Part shown: positions 7,213-15,811 of the stretch, one piece after another
How positions within the stretch are numbered: the stretch's first letter is position 1
How the letters are laid out: each line of letters starts with the position of its first letter
Notes under the pieces: generated by a model
The model's database searches: none
What the model was told of the DNA's origin: nothing
The model's input: the letters and a program-made list of their open reading frames with translations, nothing else
Source: Paraktedonobacter sp964250225
GTDB lineage: Bacteria; Chloroflexota; Ktedonobacteria; Ktedonobacterales; Ktedonobacteraceae
Assembly (NCBI GenBank): GCA_964250225.1
Contig: CAXUEY010000007.1
Location: 7,762 to 71,761, forward strand
Reading direction: 5' to 3'
DNA length: 64,000 bases
Program-made: the position numbers and the translations under genes

Positions 7213-9147
7213 ATGCCACGAAAAAATGCCCGCAAATCCCAGAATCATGCCTCTATGAGCGGCCAGCAGGCGGCGCGCGCGTTTATTGCAGCAGAACCGA
7301 TCTCGCATGACTCCGCCGCAGACCGGCTGATTACTCCGATGATGCAGGAGACAGAGGAGGCCTCGTTTGAGCATGGAGAGCGGCGCCACGAGGCAGGCAA
7401 ACGCGATGTTGAACTCTACATTCGCACCTACAATACCTTGCTGCGCAGTTCCGGTGAGATCAGCTTGAAAGCCCTGGCTCAGGCGCATCTGAACATCGAT
7501 TCGAGTCTGCACCCTGATGCGCGTTCAGCCTATCCAGACATGTCGGCATTCATTTATAGCGTTTTGCGCCTGCCCCCGGCGGTTGTCTACTGCACCCTGG
7601 TCCTGTTGGGGCAATCCGAGGAGGTCTTTCTGCAACAGGGGTTTCAGGTGGGCAAATGGGAGAGCGTGACAGCCTCAGCACGCCGCCGCAAGTGGTTTTA
7701 CGATGGCGCGCAGACTCTTGCCGCCTACGTCGCCAGTGTCAGCGATACCGATGACATTATTCCCATCCTGGTGGCTTTTCAGATCGAGTGGAACAAAATC
7801 TACTACCTGCTCAATGCCGACCCCACCACCATGCAGCTTTTAGAGACGCACATGGAACGCACCTCGCCCGTGTTTGCCGAGATCAGCAAGGTGCTGAGCG
7901 AGCGTCTGCGTATCGCTCAGGACGACTGGCGGCGTTTAGAGGTCATGTGGGGTGAGCATCTCTGGGATAATCTGCTGCGTATGGGCCATCAGAAGAAAAG
8001 CTTTGAGCTGCGTTTTTTAGGTGGTTCGCACGTGGGCTATGTGCGCGCCACGCGTCAGTGGTGGGCACCGGTGGAAGACCTGCTCACACAGCTAAATCTG
8101 CGTGAACGGCCAGTCTATTTCGTCTCCAGCAACACCCATAGCCTCGTGAATCTTATGTCGGGAACGCTGCTCCGACGCGCCCCTGAACTGACGCGTTTCG
8201 CGCTGAGTGGCGAGGATAGCTACCTGGCTGAAGAGTGTACAAAGTTGCAGAACGGCGCCGTGCCGGGCAACTGGCAGAATTTCCTCTACTTTGCCGCGCG
8301 CATGTGGCTCACAACACCCGCCGGACGCAGCTTCGCCGAGCAGCGGCCCCAGGAGGAGCAGGAACGCGGCATCTGGTATATCAACGCGCGCCACGGCCTG
8401 GAGATCGACGCGCAAATCTTTGAGCTGGCCCGCCTGCACGCCACCGACATCGATCCCCGCTGTCGCATGTCCGGCATGGAGCATCTCACCACGAGCCAGG
8501 CGATCATCCTGAATATCGACTATCCCCTGGGCATGGCGGCCTATCGCATGATGCGCGAGATCATGGAGAACATGGCCAATATCAAGGGCATCTATATTCT
8601 AGGCAAGGCCGCCACTTTCAATGGCAGCATCGGCGACGTGATGATCTCCAATGTCGTACTGGATGAGCACAGCCAGAACACCTACTGGCTGGATAACTGC
8701 TTTACTGCCCGCGATGTACGGCCCTACCTGACTTATGGCTCGGTGCTGGATAACCAGAAAGCTGTCTCTGGCAAAGGCACCTACTTGCAAAACCGCCAGT
8801 ACTTCGACTTCTACTACCAGGCCAACTACACCGTCGTCGAGATGGAGAGCGGCCCCTATCTCAACGCCGTCTACGAGGACCAGTATCTGACGCGCTATCC
8901 TGTGGGTGAAAATATCAACTTTGCCCGCCTGCCCTACGAACTGGGCATCCTGCACTACGCCTCGGACACCCCCTACACCCGTGGCAAAAATCTGGGCGCC
9001 GGCAGCCTCTCGTACTTCGGCATGGACTCAACCTACGCCAGCTCCGTCGCCATTCTGCGCCGCATCTTCGAGAACGAGATTCGCCTCAACCGGCAAGCCA
9101 GTCCCGCCCCAACAGAGGCCGATGCGACCGAAACATCAGAGGTCTAG
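7213..9147 (+). CDS. Large protein with nucleoside-phosphorylase-like C-terminal domain (DUF6909-like)
   Basis: About 644 residues. The first about 380 residues are helical and not recognised. The C-terminal third has features of the nucleoside phosphorylase/nucleosidase superfamily: GIYILGKAATFNGSIGDVMI (the G.A.x-G-x-IGDV block) and YTVVEMESGPYLNAVYE, which resembles the ribose-binding VxxMES/E motif, followed by a distal helix. I associate it with DUF6909. Nucleoside cleavage is therefore an inference. AAGGA 9 nt before the ATG at 7213 favours that start; the ATG at 7168 has its AGGAGGA too close. It follows the TcmP-like gene in the same direction, with two TATAAT-like boxes (near 7115 and 7134) between them. 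Confidence 0.6.
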   Translation: MPRKNARKSQNHASMSGQQAARAFIAAEPISHDSAADRLITPMMQETEEASFEHGERRHEAGKRDVELYIRTYNTLLRSSGEISLKALAQAHLNIDSSLHPDARSAYPDMSAFIYSVLRLPPAVVYCTLVLLGQSEEVFLQQGFQVGKWESVTASARRRKWFYDGAQTLAAYVASVSDTDDIIPILVAFQIEWNKIYYLLNADPTTMQLLETHMERTSPVFAEISKVLSERLRIAQDDWRRLEVMWGEHLWDNLLRMGHQKKSFELRFLGGSHVGYVRATRQWWAPVEDLLTQLNLRERPVYFVSSNTHSLVNLMSGTLLRRAPELTRFALSGEDSYLAEECTKLQNGAVPGNWQNFLYFAARMWLTTPAGRSFAEQRPQEEQERGIWYINARHGLEIDAQIFELARLHATDIDPRCRMSGMEHLTTSQAIILNIDYPLGMAAYRMMREIMENMANIKGIYILGKAATFNGSIGDVMISNVVLDEHSQNTYWLDNCFTARDVRPYLTYGSVLDNQKAVSGKGTYLQNRQYFDFYYQANYTVVEMESGPYLNAVYEDQYLTRYPVGENINFARLPYELGILHYASDTPYTRGKNLGAGSLSYFGMDSTYASSVAILRRIFENEIRLNRQASPAPTEADATETSEV

Positions 9148-9152
9148 AGTGT

Positions 9153-9788
9153 TCAGGCCAGTTCCTCTGGCAGTGGTTCGTCGAAATTGATGCCCTCGTA
9201 GAGGCCATCCAGAGGAATCTCGATATCCATCGAGGGTAGAAGCACCTGCTGACCAGCTCCATAGATGGTGTGCTGCCAGATGGGTCCGGCGGAACTCTCC
9301 GCGCGGTGGTAGACCTCCACGTGGGGCGCGAACTGGCTCACGAACACAATTTCATACATCGTAGGTAGCGCCTGGTAATGATCCAGTTTGGTGCCCCGAT
9401 CATCCTTCTCGGTTCCGGGCGAGAGCACTTCCACAACAGTATGAGGCGAGCGAATCAGCTTGTTGCCGCGTGCGCGATCCGCCACATTGCAGGAGATTGT
9501 GCAGTCAGGATAATAATACTGGTTTTTGCCGTGTTTGTCTGTACCGATAAGCACCTGCATATCGGGTCCAAACACCGTACAGGGTCCATTGCGAAAGTGC
9601 TGTTGTAGCTCTGCACGCACATTGAAACCGATACGATCAGCCTCAAAGGTGCCACCCGCCATCAGCCTGGCTACGCCATCAATATACTCATAGCGCGCAT
9701 CAACTGCGTTCTGGTCCAGGTACAGATACTCCTCTTCGCTCATCGGCCCGCCATCCAATGGTGCGCTCTTCCTATGCTCAATAGCCAT
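9153..9788 (-). CDS. Uma2 family (DUF820) putative endonuclease
   Basis: A 211-residue Uma2-family protein with a PD-(D/E)XK-type core: ARYEYIDGVARLMAG near the N-terminus, the acidic strand YYPDCTISC (about 107-115) and VVEVLSPGTEKDDRGTKLDHY (about 133-153), which holds the E-x-L-S-P-x-T block and the following K/Y residues conserved in the family. Members are abundant in Chloroflexota and Cyanobacteria; nuclease activity is assumed from the fold and is rarely tested. The start at 9788 has an AGGGGC upstream. It converges on the previous gene with only 5 bp between stops. Confidence 0.85.
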   Translation of the reverse strand: MAIEHRKSAPLDGGPMSEEEYLYLDQNAVDARYEYIDGVARLMAGGTFEADRIGFNVRAELQQHFRNGPCTVFGPDMQVLIGTDKHGKNQYYYPDCTISCNVADRARGNKLIRSPHTVVEVLSPGTEKDDRGTKLDHYQALPTMYEIVFVSQFAPHVEVYHRAESSAGPIWQHTIYGAGQQVLLPSMDIEIPLDGLYEGINFDEPLPEELA

Positions 9789-10176
9789 AGTGCCCCTGCT
9801 TTCTGTGGTAATCCGTCTATTCCTATTTATAGTATACACGACATGCCAAATACCAGGAGCAATTTGCCTCTTGAAAAAATCCTGCTCTCAACGTCTTATG
9901 TATGGGGCCAGAGGGAAACAATCTTCAGTGTGCTGTCAAAATAGGCAGCCCTGGGGATTGCTAACTAATTCACTCTTTTCTTATGAACTACATCATAGCA
10001 TCATTCGCACACAGCGGGTATGCTTGAGAAGAGAGGAAAACTCCTCGCGATCTCGCAAACTTCTCCTGATGCAGAGTCTCTTCACAGTGCCATGAAGAGC
10101 ATGCAGCAGATGAATAACATCAGAGGTGTATTGGAATTGTATGAGTTGGGCGCATAAAGATGAAAGGACTTACACG
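9789..10176. other. Intergenic region, no gene recognised
   Basis: About 390 bases between divergent genes. The composition is more AT-rich than the flanks, with no codon-like open frame beyond chance and no repeat or hairpin that I recognise. It presumably holds the promoters of the Uma2 gene and of the small gene at 10177. Confidence 0.4.
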
Positions 10177-10575
10177 ATGTACAGCATACGTATGGACGTG
10201 CTCTGCCTGGAGGGGTACTCGGAAGTGTTGCCAGGCAACGCCGAGAACACCGCGCTGGTCATTGAAGATCTGGTGGCGCGGATTCTCCTGGATATCTTTG
10301 GCATGGTGGTGGTCGATGGGGTCCAGATCACGCTCTTCCCTGCTAGCGCGACTCAGCAGGCGTACTATATCTTGCAAGTGCAGGCCACGTGCTCGTCTGA
10401 AGAGGTGAACATGAGCGCGTCGACGGCTTCACTGGCCCTGCTTGAGGCCACGCTTGAGAACGCCATCTGTTGCGCGCTGATCGAGCTTTTTAGCGCAGTT
10501 CTGGTGAATAAGCTCATTGTGTGTTATGAACCTCGAGGCTCGGCAGAAACTGCGGTGCTTGCATACAGCGTGTAA
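10177..10575 (+). CDS. Hypothetical protein, 132 residues
   Basis: A small protein without a recognised domain. It begins MYSIRMDVLCLEGYSEV and contains hydrophobic stretches (ILLDIFGMVVVDGVQITLFP and ALLEATLENAICCALIELFS) that look like alternating strands and helices of a small alpha/beta domain rather than membrane spans. No signal peptide is visible. AAAGGA about 8 nt upstream supports the ATG at 10177; an earlier ATG at 10126 lacks a ribosome binding site. It is followed by a strong terminator. Confidence 0.6.
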   Translation: MYSIRMDVLCLEGYSEVLPGNAENTALVIEDLVARILLDIFGMVVVDGVQITLFPASATQQAYYILQVQATCSSEEVNMSASTASLALLEATLENAICCALIELFSAVLVNKLIVCYEPRGSAETAVLAYSV

Positions 10576-10591
10576 AACAATTTTTATTTAC

Positions 10592-10643
10592 AAAAAAGAG
10601 GCGGGATATAGAAAAACCTGTTTTCATACCTCGCCTCTTTTTT
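10592..10643. terminator. Bidirectional Rho-independent terminator
   Basis: The arms AAAAAAGAGGCG (10592-10603) and CGCCTCTTTTTT (10632-10643) are perfect complements, with partial pairing continuing inward. A-tracts and T-tracts on both sides make it a textbook terminator for the plus-strand gene ending at 10575 and the minus-strand gene ending at 10652. Confidence 0.9.
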
Positions 10644-10651
10644 ATGGCAAA

Positions 10652-10930
10652 TTATTCTATGCCCAGATCCCATGCTTGTTGTAAATCTGCGCGTGAATAG
10701 CACTGAAAAGCCATCAATGTATTGGTTTTGGTAATTGCTGACAGACGCATCATACGCGTGGTGACGACTTCGGCCAGATCTTCGTATCTACTCAAACGCA
10801 GCAGGGCTACCAGATCATACTCGCCGGTGACCGAGTAGACCTCCGCCACGCCCTCGATCTCCAGCAAGCTCTGAGCCGTCTCGTTGACTTTTGCTCGCTC
10901 TACATTGATGAGCACAACCCCTGATATCAT
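10652..10930 (-). CDS. Stand-alone Lrp/AsnC ligand-binding (RAM) domain protein
   Basis: A 92-residue protein consisting only of the RAM/AsnC effector domain: VVLINVERAKVNETAQSLLE, EVYSVTGEYDLVALLRL and ITKTNTLMAFQCYS are the strand-helix-strand elements of this fold. The helix-turn-helix of full-length Lrp regulators is absent. Such stand-alone RAM proteins form oligomers and bind amino acids or related ligands, and may act through partners. It is the last gene of the minus-strand MaoC, acyl-CoA ligase, R2lox series, 88 bp downstream of R2lox. A good AAGGAG precedes the ATG. Confidence 0.88.
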   Translation of the reverse strand: MISGVVLINVERAKVNETAQSLLEIEGVAEVYSVTGEYDLVALLRLSRYEDLAEVVTTRMMRLSAITKTNTLMAFQCYSRADLQQAWDLGIE

Positions 10931-11018
10931 CTCTGCTCTCCTTCCGGGTGATCCATCTGGCGTACCTCCCCTGGTAAAAATATACGCCTGTATGCAAATG
11001 AGCGCATAAGGTTGCTGC

Positions 11019-11963
11019 CTATGCCTGGGGCGCGGGTGGCACCTCTGGCAGACTCATGCCCAGACCTACCACTTTCAGCTTCTTGCGCAGCGAATCCTGA
11101 GCGAAACGCGGCGTGAGCCAGGGATCGTCGCCCGCGGCCAGAATGAGCGGAATCTGCTCGTCCGCTGGCGTTATCGCGCGCAGAGCGATGGGCGCGTAGT
11201 GTTCGATAGCGGCCTGCACAACCTTCGCGTAAGCATGGTCGCGCTGGATCATGTCGCGCAAGAATTTGACGCCAAAGACCACGTGGCGCGATTCGTCACG
11301 CGCCACAGCCGTAAAGCCGCCTCGGAAGCCGGGGAAGAGGTTGTTCAGGCGGTAATTTTCGAGCATGCCGCGCTGACCCGCCAGAGCCATCGTACCCTCG
11401 ATGATGACATGGTAGAGCGTGACCGCCTCGACCAGCGTGGCCAGTTGCGTGGGGTCCTGACGCAGACGCAGGGAAACATCATCCAGCGCCTCGATCAGGA
11501 TATACTTGAGTTGCGGGTTCATATACTGGCGCACCTCGCTCAGCGTATCCTCCAGCTTGCCGCGATCCAGGCCAATGACTTCGCTAAAGAAGCGCGCGAA
11601 GAAGACAGTGTGCCGGGCCTCGTCCACCTGCTGCGTGGTGAGGAAGATACGCATCTCTTCCTCTGGCATAGCAATGATGTAGGGACTGAGCGTGTCGGTG
11701 ACGCTGGCCTCGCCCTGGAAGAAGGCCGAGAGGCCATAGATACGCATAGTACGCTCGTCCTGCCCCATCCCTTCCCATTGCTGGCGGTCCGCCGCGAAAT
11801 CGATCTCCGAGGCTCGCCATTGCTGCTTCTCCCAGCGATAATACAGCTCGCGATAGCTGGGCAGGTGGACCAGGCCCGCGTCAATAATCTGTAGCACGTC
11901 ATCGATTGGCGTTTGTTGGAGCTGGAGCGGCGATGCCTGCTCCAATGGGAGATCAATTGCCAT
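11019..11963 (-). CDS. R2-like ligand-binding oxidase (R2lox), ferritin-like
   Basis: A 314-residue ferritin-like protein related to ribonucleotide reductase R2. The metal ligands read E85 (QGEASV), E115 and H118 (DEARH), E189 (IIEGTMA), E224 and H227 (DESRH). Two spacings mark it as R2lox rather than R2: a valine three residues after the first ligand (E85, V88) and a tyrosine five residues before the third glutamate (Y184, E189). In characterised R2lox proteins these Val and Tyr residues form an ether crosslink beside a Mn/Fe cofactor that binds a long-chain fatty acid. The gene overlaps the upstream acyl-CoA ligase by 11 bp, consistent with a role on fatty acyl substrates. Confidence 0.88.
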   Translation of the reverse strand: MAIDLPLEQASPLQLQQTPIDDVLQIIDAGLVHLPSYRELYYRWEKQQWRASEIDFAADRQQWEGMGQDERTMRIYGLSAFFQGEASVTDTLSPYIIAMPEEEMRIFLTTQQVDEARHTVFFARFFSEVIGLDRGKLEDTLSEVRQYMNPQLKYILIEALDDVSLRLRQDPTQLATLVEAVTLYHVIIEGTMALAGQRGMLENYRLNNLFPGFRGGFTAVARDESRHVVFGVKFLRDMIQRDHAYAKVVQAAIEHYAPIALRAITPADEQIPLILAAGDDPWLTPRFAQDSLRKKLKVVGLGMSLPEVPPAPQA

Positions 11964-13545
11964 CTCGTTTCCTCAATTCCTTTTTGTCGATCTTGCCCAC
12001 GGCGTTGCGCGGCAGGGACGGGATAAAGGCGATCTCGCTGGGCGTTTTATAGTTCGCCAGCGCTTCACGACAGTACGCTTTCAGGGTTTCAGCATCGATC
12101 TCTGCACGCGTGACGACAAAGGCCTTGACCTCTTCACCCATGCGTTCAGAGGGAATACCAATCACCGCCGATTCAAGCACGGCGGGATGCCGATTGAGCA
12201 CCTCTTCGACATCGCGGGGATAGATGTTAAAGCCGCCGCGAATTATCAGATCTTTCTTGCGCTCAACAATATACACATAGCCATCCTCATCAATATACCC
12301 CATATCGCCGGTGTGCAACCAGCCGTCGCGCAGCACACTCTGCGTCTCCTCCGGCAAATGATAGTATTCGCGCATAATATTGGGGCCGCGCGCAATCAGC
12401 TCTCCCACCTGGCCCGTTGGCAACGGCTGCTCGTTTTCATCGACGATCAGCAGGTCCACGCCCGCGATGGGTTTGCCCACCGAGCCTGCTTTACGCTCTA
12501 TCGCCAGCGTATGCCCGGTGAGAACCGCGCTGGCCTCGGAGAGTCCATAGCCCTCAAGGATCTGGCAGTTGAATTTTTTCTCGAAGCCCTCCAGTATAGC
12601 CAGAGGCAGTGGGGCCGAGCCGCTGACACAGGCGTTCAGGCTGCTGGTATCGTACTGCTCTGCATCGGGCGCGTAGAGCAGGGCCACAAACATGGCAGGC
12701 ACACCCGCAAAGCCGGTAATCCGATGGCGCTCGATGGCCGCGAGCACGGCGCTGGTGTCGAAGCGCGGATGCATGACGGTGAAAGTTCGATTGAGGTAAC
12801 CGACGTTCAAAGCCACCAGACCATACGAGTGGGCCAGAGGCAGGACGGCCAGGTGACGCTGCTCCTGGGGCGCCTCTCCCTCCGAAGTAAGGTTATTGTA
12901 ATTGCTGGTGGCGTTGGAGACGAGGTTGCGATGGGTCAGCGCCACGCCTTTGGGTTTGCCCGTCGTGCCCGATGTATAAATAATCACTGCTAGATCATCC
13001 GGGCTGAGCGTGACATCGAGTCCATTTTCCAGGTAGCGTTCGGCAGAGGACGCGCCCCCTGCGACCACCTCGCTATACTTGTGAACCTTGAAGGTGCCCG
13101 CGATCTCTGGCAGCTCGTCCAGCCCAAAATTGGTACCGATGAGGTGTTGAACCGAGGGCGCGTCCCGCAGGGCTTCTTGCAGCAGAGGAAAGAGAATGGG
13201 GCTGGCGATCACTACTTTGGCCTCTGAGTTTGTAGCGATATGGTGGATCTCCGGGGGCTTGAGCAGCGGCATGGCGGGAATAATCACTCCTCCAGCCCTG
13301 GCAATGGCCTGGTAAGCTATGACCACCTCCGGGCAATTGAGCATGCTCACGATCACGCGATCACCCTGCTGGATGCCCAGCACTTGCAGGCCAGCCGCCA
13401 ACTGCGTAGCCTCGCGCGCAATCTCCACATTGGTGTATTCGCGTGTCATCCCGTCATACTCGTAGAGCAGGGCAGGATGCTCCTCCTGACTCAGACAATT
13501 GTAGATGGCGAGATCAGATAAGACGTGCAGATCGGTGATATCCAT
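11953..13545 (-). CDS. AMP-forming acyl-CoA synthetase (fatty acid CoA ligase type)
   Basis: A 530-residue member of the ANL adenylating superfamily, activating a carboxylic acid with ATP and joining it to CoA. Motifs seen are the P-loop IIYTSGTTGKPKGVALTH, GYGLSEASAV (A5 region), GWLHTGDMGYID (A7) and the C-terminal lysine block NAVGKIDKKELR with its catalytic lysine. The overall form is that of long-chain or medium-chain fatty acyl-CoA ligases. AGGGA about 9 nt upstream favours the start at 13545; 13566 is the alternative. It overlaps the R2lox gene downstream and follows the MaoC gene by 75 bp, suggesting one operon. Confidence 0.9.
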   Translation of the reverse strand: MDITDLHVLSDLAIYNCLSQEEHPALLYEYDGMTREYTNVEIAREATQLAAGLQVLGIQQGDRVIVSMLNCPEVVIAYQAIARAGGVIIPAMPLLKPPEIHHIATNSEAKVVIASPILFPLLQEALRDAPSVQHLIGTNFGLDELPEIAGTFKVHKYSEVVAGGASSAERYLENGLDVTLSPDDLAVIIYTSGTTGKPKGVALTHRNLVSNATSNYNNLTSEGEAPQEQRHLAVLPLAHSYGLVALNVGYLNRTFTVMHPRFDTSAVLAAIERHRITGFAGVPAMFVALLYAPDAEQYDTSSLNACVSGSAPLPLAILEGFEKKFNCQILEGYGLSEASAVLTGHTLAIERKAGSVGKPIAGVDLLIVDENEQPLPTGQVGELIARGPNIMREYYHLPEETQSVLRDGWLHTGDMGYIDEDGYVYIVERKKDLIIRGGFNIYPRDVEEVLNRHPAVLESAVIGIPSERMGEEVKAFVVTRAEIDAETLKAYCREALANYKTPSEIAFIPSLPRNAVGKIDKKELRKRDGN

Positions 13546-13620
13546 GTGTGTGCGTCCCTGATTCATAAAGCTGCATCGCTTTCTTGCTGACTAACTCCAG
13601 CGCTGGAAGGGAACGACGAA

Positions 13621-14043
13621 TTAATGCGGCACGTGTACAACGGCCTCGCCCAGCGTGACCGGCTCGCCGCGCTGGTTTTGCGCCCGACACTCAAAAGTCA
13701 ACGCGACCTCCTGTGGGCTTTCAGCACGGGCGGTGACGTTGCCCAGACAGGTCAGCGTATCGCCAGGCCGCACCATGCCAACGTAGCGCACTTTGAGCTT
13801 CTCAACACGCGCGCCGGCCACGTCCGTGATCTGTTGATTGACGAACTGGCCCAGAAAAGCCATGCTCAACATACCGTGCGCGATAATGCCGTCCAGCCCA
13901 ACACGACGGGCCGCCGCGGTATCGAGGTGAATGGGGTTGTGGTCGCCAGAGGCATCGGCGTAGCTATTCAATAGCTCCTGCTCAATGGGGGACTTGACCA
14001 GCGGAACAAGCTCCTGGCCAATTGTCGCATTTACAATACTCAT
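13621..14043 (-). CDS. MaoC-like (R)-specific enoyl-CoA hydratase / hotdog protein
   Basis: A 140-residue hotdog-fold protein of the MaoC dehydratase family. The hydratase signature is visible in YADASGDHNPIHLD (about 28-41; catalytic D and H) followed by IIAHGMLSMAFLGQF. Such proteins hydrate trans-2-enoyl-CoA or act as thioester hydratases in fatty acid metabolism. The start at 14043 is preceded by AGGCAGG. It is the first gene of the minus-strand series with the acyl-CoA ligase and R2lox, which makes an acyl-CoA substrate likely. Confidence 0.85.
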   Translation of the reverse strand: MSIVNATIGQELVPLVKSPIEQELLNSYADASGDHNPIHLDTAAARRVGLDGIIAHGMLSMAFLGQFVNQQITDVAGARVEKLKVRYVGMVRPGDTLTCLGNVTARAESPQEVALTFECRAQNQRGEPVTLGEAVVHVPH

Positions 14044-14169
14044 GTATGTACCTGCCTTTCGCAATGGGATAAAACGTGTTCTCGCTTGAGAGACAAAATC
14101 ATGTTTTAAGCCTACCATGTCAGGCGGCTCGCTGGCAAGTTTTGAGGTGCGATTCCTCCGGGCAGGTAA

Positions 14170-14655
14170 CTAAAATACAAGGTGCGTGCGACGCCACAGA
14201 CCAGAGGATGTCTCCAGCACCGCCGGTTCCCAGCCTGGTTCACCAAAGAGAATCGTGCCGTTCCATTTGGGGTTCTTGCGACAAAACTGGTAGCGAATCA
14301 GCCAGCCGCGCTCCCCTTTCTGCTGCTCACGATACGCTGTCTCCACGCCCAGATGAAAACTGAGCAACTGGGCATAGTACGGTTGCAGGCGATACGCCAT
14401 TGCATCCGTATCCAGGACATGTTCGCTAAAAGACATCTGCATAGCGAAGCTGTAAGCATAGCACCTGACTTCTGGATCACGCTCCTCTTCCTCTACCTGA
14501 TTGAGAAGGATCGACATACCCAGCATTTCAAACTGACAGTAGGATTCACCTGAAAATGAGGTTTCCTGAAATGGAGGCAGCGCGAGGAGTTTACGTATTT
14601 CGGTGGCAAGCTGGTGTAGCGACTTGTCTGTATTGATACAGATTTGAAACGACAT
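14170..14655 (-). CDS. Hypothetical protein, 161 residues
   Basis: A soluble protein of unknown family. It starts MSFQICINTDKSLHQLATEI, has an acidic middle (NQVEEEERDPEVRCYAYSF) and ends in a strand-rich part with WLIRYQFCRKNP and TILFGEPGWEPAVLE. No signal peptide, membrane span or known catalytic motif is apparent. AAGGAG lies 8 nt upstream of the ATG, so expression is likely. It lies 126 bp upstream of the MaoC gene on the same strand but is probably not part of that operon. Confidence 0.6.
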   Translation of the reverse strand: MSFQICINTDKSLHQLATEIRKLLALPPFQETSFSGESYCQFEMLGMSILLNQVEEEERDPEVRCYAYSFAMQMSFSEHVLDTDAMAYRLQPYYAQLLSFHLGVETAYREQQKGERGWLIRYQFCRKNPKWNGTILFGEPGWEPAVLETSSGLWRRTHLVF

Positions 14656-14758
14656 GAGCGGTCTCCTTCTGCGGGTGGAGTTCGCAACCCTGGATTCTAT
14701 CTGAAATTATCTTACGCGCCCTAAAAAACCCTGTCAAGCTAGCGGTGATTTGTTGAGA

Positions 14759-14796
14759 AGTGCCAGACACGAGGTCTGGCGCCACATGCAAGGGAG
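14759..14796 (-). repeat. REP-like palindromic repeat, diverged copy
   Basis: Plus-strand stem GCCAGAC, loop ACGAG, GTCTGGC, followed by GCCACATGCAAGGG. About 25 of 38 positions match copy 1, but the stem here is perfectly paired: G-C pairs of the other copies are replaced by A-T on both arms. This compensatory change argues for conservation of the hairpin itself. Confidence 0.6.
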
Positions 14797-14927
14797 GCTG
14801 TGGCTGCCTGTTTCATGCTCCGCATACGGCCCGCACCAGATTTTTTCTGGTGAGTGGGTGAGACAAACACGCATCTTCAAGTGAGAGAGTTTGCAATCCA
14901 TGATCTTAGCTGCTATATTGTTGCAGG

Positions 14928-15713
14928 ATGCTCAAAGCGGAAATACAGAAGAACGCGGATGGCTTATCCAGACAAAAGCATGCGTTGAAAAAGGATACAA
15001 GTGAGGAGAGAGCAAGCAGGATGGTAGCCGCACGCAAACCGGCCAGACCAGTTCCGGCACCACCGCCCCCCCAGGCGAACGCGATTGTGCATGGCAGCGA
15101 GATCGTAGCGAACTGGCTGGACTACTACTGGCGCAAGTTGTGCCTGCCCGCCAGAGAGCGGAGTTGCCTGGCGATTACGCAGGACCGTCGCGAGTTTACG
15201 CGCTGGACCGGCAAACGCCTGAACAATATGGCCCTGGGGTGTTATTGCTACCTGCCAGCTCCTGTGGCCGCGCGCCTCTCTCTGCTTGCCCATGTGCCCG
15301 CAGCAGCCGAACTAAAACTGGTACTTCCGGCCCACCGCCATCTGATCTTTATCGAGCCAGAGATGCAGCCGCGCTCTATAGAGGTGACGGTGGCCCACGA
15401 ACTGATCCACCTGGCGGATCGCGTTAACGGCACGCCGCGCCGCCATCGCCATCACGGTTACGATTCGATAGCCTCCGACGAGGCCGCGGTTACTGGCTAT
15501 AGCCTGGAAGAGCTACGTCTGCTGCTGAGCGAAGAGAGCCAGCGCCGCGAGGCTCAACGCCGCGCGCGCCGCCCCATCCGCTATCTCTACGAATGCCCCG
15601 GTTGCGGTAAAGAGTACCCACGCACACGCCGCTACTCCCAGGCCGTCTCGTGCAGCAGTTGCGATAAAAGCTACAATCCCGGCTTTCGGCTGCGTTTGAA
15701 AACACTAGAATGA
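14928..15713 (+). CDS. SprT-like zinc metalloprotein with C-terminal zinc ribbon
   Basis: A 261-residue protein. The central part has the zincin motif HELIH (H157, E158, H161) in the context IEVTVAHELIHLADRVNG, followed by a histidine-rich stretch that could give the third ligand. The C-terminus (about 223-250) is a zinc ribbon with CPGC and CSSC pairs. This is the SprT arrangement, a metalloprotease-like domain plus zinc ribbon, related to DNA-protein crosslink proteases such as SPRTN; proteolysis is inferred. The N-terminal about 50 residues are basic and proline-rich and may be unstructured. A TATATT box ends about 11 nt before the ATG; 15021 is an alternative start. Confidence 0.7.
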   Translation: MLKAEIQKNADGLSRQKHALKKDTSEERASRMVAARKPARPVPAPPPPQANAIVHGSEIVANWLDYYWRKLCLPARERSCLAITQDRREFTRWTGKRLNNMALGCYCYLPAPVAARLSLLAHVPAAAELKLVLPAHRHLIFIEPEMQPRSIEVTVAHELIHLADRVNGTPRRHRHHGYDSIASDEAAVTGYSLEELRLLLSEESQRREAQRRARRPIRYLYECPGCGKEYPRTRRYSQAVSCSSCDKSYNPGFRLRLKTLE

Positions 15714-15811
15714 GCCTGAGAACAACCTGGCTGAACATTTTCGCGTGCGATGGCGTTGAGAAAATTATTCCGTGTCTCGCCATCACATGCTATTTTTGCG
15801 CAAAAACGCTT

